Shown here one piece after another: positions 5,808 to 10,848 of a stretch of 10,848 nt of DNA. The notes under the pieces are model-generated. The model did no database searches, was not told where the DNA came from, and was given only the letters and a program-made list of their open reading frames with translations. Each line of letters begins with the position of its first letter. Position 1 is the first letter of the stretch. The stretch is from Pseudomonadota bacterium. Its GTDB lineage: Bacteria; Pseudomonadota; Gammaproteobacteria; Steroidobacterales; GCA-2729495. The position numbers and the translations under genes were made by a program. Location: contig JAUPLK010000029.1 of NCBI GenBank assembly GCA_030836925.1, positions 1-10,848 of the forward strand. The letters run 5' to 3'.

Positions 5808-6770
5808 TCAGGACGAGTTGCCGTCGAGGAATTTCTCGGCATCCAGGGCTGCCATGCAGCCCGAACCGGCCGAGGTGATCGCCTGTCTGTAGACGCTGTC
5901 GGCAACATCACCGGCGGCAAACACACCCGGAACGCTGGTTGCCGTCACGCCACCGCTGCGACCGCCCTGGACGACGATATAGCCGTGATCGAGTTCGAGT
6001 TGCCCGTCGAATATGCCGGTATTGGGCACGTGGCCAATCGCGATGAAGACACCGGTGACATCGATGCTGCGCTCTGCTTGCGCAGAATCCACCGGCCGCA
6101 GGCGCAGGCCCGTGACACCACTGTCATTGCCCGTGATCGCCTCGACCTCGTGCTCCCAGATGATGGAGATGTTGCCACCGTCGCGTGTCCGGGCCATGAG
6201 CTTGTCCACGAGCATCTTCTCCGCCCGCAGGTGATCGCGTCGATGGACCAGCGTGACATGCGCGGCCAGGTTGGACAGGTAGAGCGCTTCCTCGGCGGCG
6301 GTATTGCCGCCACCGATGACGGCGACACGCTGTTTGCGGTAGAAAAACCCGTCGCAGGTGGCACAGGCTGAAACTCCCTTGCCGCGAAACTGCTGTTCGG
6401 AAGGCAGACCGAGGTAGCGCGCCGATGCGCCGGTGGCGATGATGAGTGCGTCGCAGCTGTAGCGCTGCGAGCCGCCCTGCAGGACAAACGGTCTTTGGGC
6501 CAGATCAGCGGTCACGATCTGGTCGCTGAGCATTTCCACATCCAGCCGCGCCACCTGTGCGCGCAGCTGCTCCATCAGTTCGGGACCCTGCAGGCCTTCG
6601 CGACCGCCGGGCCAGTTGTCGACTTCAGTCGTGGTCATCAGCTGACCGCCCTGTTCCAGGCCAGTGATCAGCAGGGGCTTGAGGTTCGCGCGCGCCGCGT
6701 AAACGGCAGCACTGTATCCGGCTGGTCCGGAACCAAGGATCAGCAGCCGGGTGTGTCTGGTGTCTGTCAT
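5808..6770 (-). CDS. trxB: Thioredoxin-disulfide reductase
   Basis: NADPH-dependent flavoenzyme that reduces oxidised thioredoxin in the cytoplasm. The 320-aa product has the full low-molecular-weight TrxR layout: FAD-binding GSGPAG at 13-18, GGQLMTTTEVDNWPG at 41-55, redox-active CATC with cysteines 136 and 139, NADPH-binding GGGNTAAEE at 153-161 and HRRDHLRAE at 176-184, and a C-terminal FAD segment with GVFAAGDV. Nothing essential is missing. The start at 6770 puts GSGPAG at the normal distance from the N-terminus. No Shine-Dalgarno is visible, and the best -10 box lies only 6 nt before the ATG, so the mRNA could be leaderless. It heads the minus-strand series trxB > DUF482 > aat (> infA) and is divergent from ftsK. 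Confidence 0.97.
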   Translation of the reverse strand: MTDTRHTRLLILGSGPAGYSAAVYAARANLKPLLITGLEQGGQLMTTTEVDNWPGGREGLQGPELMEQLRAQVARLDVEMLSDQIVTADLAQRPFVLQGGSQRYSCDALIIATGASARYLGLPSEQQFRGKGVSACATCDGFFYRKQRVAVIGGGNTAAEEALYLSNLAAHVTLVHRRDHLRAEKMLVDKLMARTRDGGNISIIWEHEVEAITGNDSGVTGLRLRPVDSAQAERSIDVTGVFIAIGHVPNTGIFDGQLELDHGYIVVQGGRSGGVTATSVPGVFAAGDVADSVYRQAITSAGSGCMAALDAEKFLDGNSS

Positions 6771-6776
6771 GCGGCC

Positions 6777-6806
6777 AGTTTAGGCGATGCCGTGCTGTTG
6801 CGGCAA
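6777..6806 (-). promoter_or_regulatory. Candidate trxB promoter, very close to the start codon
   Basis: On the minus strand TTGCCG (6806-6801), an 18-nt spacer, then TAAACT (6782-6777). Each box matches the sigma-70 consensus at 4 of 6 bases. Only 6 nt separate the -10 box from the trxB ATG at 6770, so transcription would begin at or next to the start codon. This agrees with the missing ribosome-binding site but is a by-eye prediction. Confidence 0.35.
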
Positions 6807-6830
6807 AGCTGCCGAGACGCTGGCTGCAGC

Positions 6831-6858
6831 TTGCGCCGAACCGGTGTGCTGCTATGAT
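6831..6858 (+). promoter_or_regulatory. Candidate ftsK operon promoter with extended -10
   Basis: TTGCGC (6831-6836), a 16-nt spacer, then TATGAT (6853-6858), which matches TATAAT at 5 of 6 bases and is preceded by TGC (6850-6852), an extended -10 element. The start of transcription would be near 6865. This makes TTG 6870 a poor ftsK start and favours the later GTG or ATG. The promoter would serve ftsK-lolA-vanZ-rarA. Confidence 0.55.
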
Positions 6859-6920
6859 CCCTGCGCTAATTGCTTGACGGGCAAGCTTTAGCTGTTGTTG
6901 CATCAAGTTCGGGTCAATCA

Positions 6921-9245
6921 GTGGGATCGGGCGCGTCCAGGGCAATCGGACTCGAGAACCGCGGCGTCGCTGCGCCGCTCACGCGCGTCATGCGCGAGGC
7001 TGCGCTGTGGGTGCTTGGTGCAGTTGCCCTCATCATGCTGGTGGCCCTGCTCAGTTACAGCCGGCAGGATCCGGGCTTCAGTCATACCGGTGATGGCGCG
7101 CCGCTGCGCAACCAGATCGGTGCGATCGGCGCCTGGTTTGCCGATGTGGCCTACAGCCTCTTCGGTGCGCCGGCGATCCTGTTCCCGGCCATGGTGATGC
7201 TGGCCGGCTGGATCATCTTCAATGCACGCACCAGTCCGGAACCCATCGACCGCACGCTGATGATGACCCGGACGGGTGGTTTCCTGCTGACGCTGGCCAG
7301 CAGTTGTGCGCTGGCGACGCTGCACTTCGATGCGGACGGCCTGCCCGCAAGTGCGGGCGGCGGCTTCGGTGAGCTGCTCGGCCGCGGATTCGCTGCGGGT
7401 CTCGGCCCGCTGGGCGCCACGCTGTTGCTGCTGTCGGTCTGGCTGGCGGCGATATCCCTGTTTACCGGGCTGTCCTGGCTGGCTGTCATGGATCGGGTCG
7501 GCAAGGCCGTGCTCGACGGCGTCGACCGGGGCCGCCAGCTTCTCGGCGATTTCCGCAGCCGGAGCGAGGGCCAGCGCGCCCAGGAAGAGCGCCAGGAGAC
7601 GGTGCGCAAAGAGCGCCGCAAGGTGGAGAAGAAGATTCCGCCGCGCATCGAGCCCGTGCTCACCCCGACAGCGCCCAGTGTCCGTGCCCAGAAAGAGCGC
7701 CAGGTGCCGCTCTTCGACGCGACCACGGCGCCGGGCGAGTTGCCGCCGCTGTCGCTGCTCGATGCGCCGCCAGAGCAGCCGCCGGGCTATTCAAAAGAGT
7801 CGCTCGAAGCGATGTCGCGGCTGGTCGAACTCAAGCTCAAGGACTTCGGCGTGGAGGTCGAGGTCGTTGCCGTTCAGCCGGGTCCGATCGTGACGCGCTT
7901 CGAGCTGGCCCCGGCGCCGGGCGTCAAGGTCAGCCAGATCAGCAATCTCTCCAAGGATCTGGCGCGCTCGCTGTCGGCGATCAGCGTGCGGGTCGTCGAG
8001 GTCATTCCGGGCAAGCCAACGGTGGGTCTCGAGATTCCCAACGAGACCCGCGAGATCGTCACGCTTGGGGAGATCCTGCGTTCGCAGGCCTATGAAGAAA
8101 TGCCCTCACCGCTGACGCTGGCGCTCGGCAAGGACATCGGCGGCAAGTCGGTGGTGGCCGATCTGCAGCGCATGCCGCACCTGATGATCGCCGGTACCAC
8201 CGGTTCCGGCAAATCCGTCGGCATCAACGCGATGGTGCTGAGCCTGCTCTACAAGGCACGTCCGCAGGATGTGCGCATGATCATGATCGACCCGAAGATG
8301 CTCGAACTCTCGGTCTACGAGGGCATTCCGCACCTGATGGCGCCGGTCGTGACCGACATGAAGGAAGCGGCCAACGCGCTGCGCTGGTGCGTGGCGGAAA
8401 TGGAGCGTCGCTACCGGCTGATGGCGGCGCTGGGGGTGCGCAACCTGTCCGGTTTCAACCGCAAGGTCACGCAGGCCGCGGAAAAGGGCGAGCCGATCCC
8501 CGATCCGCTGGTCGGTACCGAATATGCAGCCAAGCCGCTGATGGACGGATCCGTGCCGGTGCTCACCACCTTGCCGCAGATCGTGGTCATCATCGATGAG
8601 CTGGCCGACATGATGATGGTGGTCGGCAAGAAGGTCGAAGAGCTGATCACCCGTCTGGCACAAAAGGCCCGCGCTTCCGGCATGCACATGATCATCGCCA
8701 CGCAGCGCCCGTCGGTGGACGTCATCACCGGTCTCATCAAGGCGAATATTCCCACTCGCATCGCCTTCCAGGTGTCGGCAAAAGTCGATTCGCGCACCAT
8801 CCTCGACCAGAGTGGCGCCGAGTGCCTGCTGGGTCACGGCGACATGCTGTTCCTGCCGCCCGGCACGGGCATGCCGCTGCGCGTGCACGGCGCCTTCGTC
8901 TCCGACCAGGAGGTGCACCGGGTGGTGGGCGCACTCAAGGGCAGTGGCGCACCCATTTACATCGACGAGATCACCGAAGGTCCGGGGATTGCCATCCCGG
9001 GCCTGTCCGGCGAGACGGCCACCAGCATGGAAGCGGACGGTGAAGCCGACGCGCTCTACGACCAGGCGGTGAAGATCGTCGCCGAGACGCGGCGCGCATC
9101 CGTTTCCGGCATACAGAGGCGCCTCAAGATCGGTTACAACCGCGCTGCGCGGCTCGTTGAAACCATGGAGGCAGCGGGCCTCGTCGGTCCCTTGCAGTCA
9201 AACGGGTTTCGGGAAGTTCTCGCGCCGCCACCGGCCGACGACTGA
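6921..9245 (+). CDS. ftsK: DNA translocase FtsK
   Basis: Septum-anchored DNA pump that moves the chromosome terminus and activates XerCD recombination at dif. Using GTG 6921 (774 aa): four membrane segments (about 27-45, 83-100, 119-137 and 160-190), a short charged linker (about 205-290), the alpha/beta motor with Walker A GTTGSGKS at 425-432 and Walker B VVIIDELAD (D559, E560), and a C-terminal winged-helix gamma domain (about 710-774) that in the family reads KOPS sequences. It is a short-linker FtsK, unlike the 1329-aa E. coli protein. The start is uncertain. GTG 6921 gives the usual 20-25 residues before the first membrane segment, ATG 6990 would begin at that segment, and TTG 6870 lies almost on the predicted transcription start. 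No start has a strong Shine-Dalgarno. lolA follows 14 nt after the stop. Confidence 0.93.
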   Translation: MGSGASRAIGLENRGVAAPLTRVMREAALWVLGAVALIMLVALLSYSRQDPGFSHTGDGAPLRNQIGAIGAWFADVAYSLFGAPAILFPAMVMLAGWIIFNARTSPEPIDRTLMMTRTGGFLLTLASSCALATLHFDADGLPASAGGGFGELLGRGFAAGLGPLGATLLLLSVWLAAISLFTGLSWLAVMDRVGKAVLDGVDRGRQLLGDFRSRSEGQRAQEERQETVRKERRKVEKKIPPRIEPVLTPTAPSVRAQKERQVPLFDATTAPGELPPLSLLDAPPEQPPGYSKESLEAMSRLVELKLKDFGVEVEVVAVQPGPIVTRFELAPAPGVKVSQISNLSKDLARSLSAISVRVVEVIPGKPTVGLEIPNETREIVTLGEILRSQAYEEMPSPLTLALGKDIGGKSVVADLQRMPHLMIAGTTGSGKSVGINAMVLSLLYKARPQDVRMIMIDPKMLELSVYEGIPHLMAPVVTDMKEAANALRWCVAEMERRYRLMAALGVRNLSGFNRKVTQAAEKGEPIPDPLVGTEYAAKPLMDGSVPVLTTLPQIVVIIDELADMMMVVGKKVEELITRLAQKARASGMHMIIATQRPSVDVITGLIKANIPTRIAFQVSAKVDSRTILDQSGAECLLGHGDMLFLPPGTGMPLRVHGAFVSDQEVHRVVGALKGSGAPIYIDEITEGPGIAIPGLSGETATSMEADGEADALYDQAVKIVAETRRASVSGIQRRLKIGYNRAARLVETMEAAGLVGPLQSNGFREVLAPPPADD
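7578..7704 (+). repeat. Degenerate direct repeat in the FtsK linker
   Basis: A 19-bp segment at 7578-7596 recurs at 7686-7704 with one mismatch. The copies encode AQEERQ (220-225) and AQKERQ (256-261) of the FtsK linker, and a related VRKERR lies between. It is coding sequence and probably reflects low-complexity linker evolution, not a mobile element. Confidence 0.45.
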
Positions 9246-9259
9246 CAGGTCTGCTGCTG

Positions 9260-9898
9260 ATGCTCCGGCTCATTCTCCTGCTATGCAGTGCACTGGTCTG
9301 CAGCCTCAGCGCTGCAGCGGCGGGTGCCGACGATCCAGGCCTGCAGCGGTTGCAGGATTTCCTGACCGGCGTCACGACCTTGCGTGCCGATTTCCGGCAG
9401 CGGGTCGTCGATTCGCGGCAGCAGGTCGTCGAAGATTCGGCGGGTCGGGTGCTCATGCAGCGTCCGGGGCGGTTCCGCTGGGATTATCAGCAGCCCTATG
9501 CGCGGGTGATCGTGGCTGACGGCAGGCAGCTCTGGCTTTATGAAGCGGATCTGGATCAGGTGATCATCCGGCAGCTGGAAGAGGGTATCGGTGACACGCC
9601 GGCAGCCTTGCTGACGGGTAAACAGAATGTGCTCGAGCGTTTCAATGTCGGCAAGTCATGGCAGGCGGATGGTCTGCAGTGGGTGGCGCTGGTGCCCAAA
9701 GCGGCCGATGCCGATTTTGCGGCCGTCCGGCTTGGCTTTCAGGGTTTGAAGCTCGTGCATCTGCAACTCGATGACCGCCTGGGGCAGCAGACGCAGCTCG
9801 AGTTTTCCCGCATCGAAATCAATCCGCGACTGGACGCCGGCAGTTTCCGCTTCGATATCCCGTCCGGTGCGGATGTCATCGACGACAGCGCGCTGTGA
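9260..9898 (+). CDS. lolA: Outer-membrane lipoprotein carrier protein LolA
   Basis: Periplasmic chaperone that takes lipoproteins from the LolCDE transporter and hands them to LolB or the outer membrane. The 212-aa precursor starts with a Sec signal peptide: hydrophobic core at 4-17 and a likely cleavage after AGA at 21-23, leaving DDPGLQRLQ. Family traits follow: LRADFRQRVVD near 42-52, then GRVLMQRPGRFRWDYQQPY with the conserved RPGRFRW, DGRQLWLYEADLDQV, PAALLTG, and the ending FRFDIPSGADVID. The start at 9260 has AGG 10 nt upstream. It lies 14 nt after ftsK and overlaps the next gene by 4 nt, so it belongs to the ftsK operon. lolA beside ftsK and rarA is conserved in gammaproteobacteria. 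Nothing is truncated. Confidence 0.95.
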   Translation: MLRLILLLCSALVCSLSAAAAGADDPGLQRLQDFLTGVTTLRADFRQRVVDSRQQVVEDSAGRVLMQRPGRFRWDYQQPYARVIVADGRQLWLYEADLDQVIIRQLEEGIGDTPAALLTGKQNVLERFNVGKSWQADGLQWVALVPKAADADFAAVRLGFQGLKLVHLQLDDRLGQQTQLEFSRIEINPRLDAGSFRFDIPSGADVIDDSAL

Positions 9899-10305
9899 CC
9901 ACCGTACTGCTGCCATTGCGCTATGCGCACATCTGGGCGACGCTGGGCGCCGTCCTGCTGGCCGTCACCCTGATCCTGGCGCTGGTTCCCGAGCCGGGGC
10001 AATTGCCGATCGATTACAACGACAAGTTCGCGCATGGGCTGGCGTTCATGGCGCTGATGCTCTGGTTTTCCGGTGTGGTCGAAGTGCGTCGTCTGCCAAT
10101 GCTGGCCATCTGTCTGGCCGCTTACGGGGTGCTGATCGAGTTGCTGCAGAGTCTCACGGCCACGCGTCAGCCCGAACTGCTTGATCTGGGCGCTGACATC
10201 GCCGGCATTCTGCTAGGCTGGATTCTTTCCATCGCCGGTTTGCGCCGCTGGTGCTTCTGGCTGGAGTCGGGCCTCGATTCATGGCGGGCAAGCGAAAAGC
10301 GCTGA
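9895..10305 (+). CDS. VanZ-like family membrane protein
   Basis: Small integral membrane protein of unknown role (136 aa, typical for stand-alone VanZ-like proteins). Hydrophobic segments lie at about 12-30, 47-62, 68-85 and 100-115. Family signatures are DKFAHGLAFMALML (about 43-56, with the conserved DK and H), then an E-x-x-Q pattern in IELLQSLTATRQPELLDLG, and ADIAGILLGWIL. It begins with GTG in the GTGA overlap with the lolA stop, which implies translational coupling. It ends 25 nt inside rarA. Although named after a teicoplanin-resistance accessory gene, the family is widespread in bacteria without that resistance, so no resistance role should be assumed. Its place between lolA and rarA differs from Pseudomonas, where I recall rarA following lolA directly. 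Confidence 0.85.
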   Translation: MTTVLLPLRYAHIWATLGAVLLAVTLILALVPEPGQLPIDYNDKFAHGLAFMALMLWFSGVVEVRRLPMLAICLAAYGVLIELLQSLTATRQPELLDLGADIAGILLGWILSIAGLRRWCFWLESGLDSWRASEKR

Positions 10306-10848
10306 GCGATCCGGTTCACCATCCCGAGGCGAACTGGCGGCCGCTGGCCGACCGGATGCGGCCCCGGACGCTGGCCGAAGTGGCCGGACAGTCGCAGTTG
10401 CTCGGGTCGGGAAAGCCGCTGGCACATCTGGTGTCAGGCGGTGCGCCAATAGCGCTGCACTCGCTCATCCTCTGGGGGCCACCTGGCACCGGCAAGACCA
10501 CGCTGGCAAGGCTGATCGCAGGCGCCAGCGGTGCGCGCTTCGTTGCGCTCTCGGCAGTCATGGCGGGGGTCAAGGATGTCCGCGAGGCAGTGGCCGTCGC
10601 TGAAGCGGATCGCAGTCAGCCCACCGTGCTGTTCCTCGACGAGGTGCATCGCTTCAACAAGGCCCAGCAGGACGCTTTTCTGCCGTATGTTGAAGATGGC
10701 ACGCTGATATTCATCGGTGCCACCACCGAGAATCCGTCCTTCGCGCTCAACAATGCGCTGCTGTCGCGGGCACGGGTCTGTGTGCTCGAACCGCTGTCGG
10801 ATGCCGATCTCCTGCTCATCCTGCGCAACGCGCTGGAGGATGCGGAAC
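10281..10848 (+). CDS. rarA: Replication-associated recombination protein RarA (MgsA), 5' part
   Basis: Clamp-loader-like AAA+ ATPase that acts at stalled replication forks. 189 codons are visible, with no stop before the right edge, out of about 440 usual. Motifs: PLADRMRPRTLAEVAGQ at about 21-37, Walker A WGPPGTGKTT with GPPGTGKT at 66-73, Walker B LFLDEVHRFNKAQQD with D120 and E121, then the sensor-1 region IGATTENPSF and NNALLSRARV. The family-typical HRFNKAQQDAFLPYVEDG is what separates RarA from RuvB and DnaX. ATG 10281 overlaps the VanZ-like gene by 25 nt and gives the usual 20-25 residues before MRPRT; ATG 10356 is a shorter alternative. It is probably the last visible gene of the ftsK operon. 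Confidence 0.95.
   Translation, partial: MAGKRKALSDPVHHPEANWRPLADRMRPRTLAEVAGQSQLLGSGKPLAHLVSGGAPIALHSLILWGPPGTGKTTLARLIAGASGARFVALSAVMAGVKDVREAVAVAEADRSQPTVLFLDEVHRFNKAQQDAFLPYVEDGTLIFIGATTENPSFALNNALLSRARVCVLEPLSDADLLLILRNALEDAE

Noticed and set aside
6872..6886. GCTTG-ACGGG-CAAGC hairpin followed by TTTA, terminator-like
   Set aside because: The 5-bp stem is weak, there is no real T-run, and it lies just downstream of the ftsK promoter where a terminator makes little sense; attenuation cannot be excluded but is unsupported.
8106..8918. 270-codon minus-strand ORF inside ftsK
   Set aside because: It lies wholly opposite the conserved FtsK motor domain and is His/Asp-rich shadow translation. 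The same reasoning applies to 1788-2429 and 2652-3338 opposite clpA.
9286..9303. Cys14 in the LolA signal peptide as a lipobox
   Set aside because: ALVC lacks the L-[AS]-[GA]-C pattern, and an AGA signal-peptidase-I site follows; LolA is a soluble periplasmic protein.
9895..10305. Teicoplanin-resistance function for the VanZ-like gene
   Set aside because: Family membership alone does not indicate resistance; no van genes or mobile-element context are present.

Overview
The window is a stretch of conserved core genome, GC-rich with strong G/C preference at third codon positions. It most likely comes from a gammaproteobacterium. I base this on protein similarity recalled from family knowledge (ClpS, ClpA, IF-1, Aat, TrxB, FtsK, LolA, RarA) and on gene order. 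The order clpS-clpA-infA-aat-trxB-ftsK-lolA-rarA matches what I recall from Pseudomonas. The extra FemAB/DUF482-like gene between aat and trxB resembles what I recall from Xanthomonadales-like genomes. I cannot name a genus. There are ten genes and no RNA genes, insertion sequences, CRISPR arrays or phage genes that I can see.

Layout. Positions 1-699 (minus) hold the 5' part of gspC, an inner-membrane component of type II secretion, cut by the window edge. A 266-base intergenic region (700-965) follows. It contains a 10-bp tandem repeat, a perfect 7-bp inverted repeat and a doubtful Cys-rich small ORF. clpS and clpA (plus) form a tight pair, 966-3602. Convergent to them, on the minus strand, lies the unit trxB > DUF482/FemAB-like gene > aat > infA (6770 down to 3627); infA probably also has its own promoter. 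Divergent from trxB, on the plus strand, is ftsK > lolA > vanZ-like > rarA (6921 to the right edge), with gaps or overlaps of a few bases. The 150-base trxB/ftsK divergent region carries a good extended -10 promoter for ftsK. It also carries a trxB promoter candidate so close to the ATG that the transcript could be leaderless.

Function. clpS, clpA and aat belong to the bacterial N-degron (N-end rule) pathway. Aat puts Leu or Phe on proteins with basic N-termini, ClpS captures the N-degron, and ClpA unfolds the substrate for ClpP, which is not in the window. infA (initiation factor 1) sits among them, as in many relatives. trxB keeps thioredoxin reduced. ftsK handles chromosome-terminus segregation at the division septum, lolA shuttles lipoproteins to the outer membrane, and rarA works at stalled replication forks.

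No wholly new system stands out. The points most worth a second look are: a FemAB-like (possibly aminoacyl-tRNA-using) enzyme beside aat where relatives carry bpt; a Met-Gly-Phe ClpP-docking tripeptide in ClpA; the possibly leaderless trxB; and the structured gspC/clpS intergenic region.
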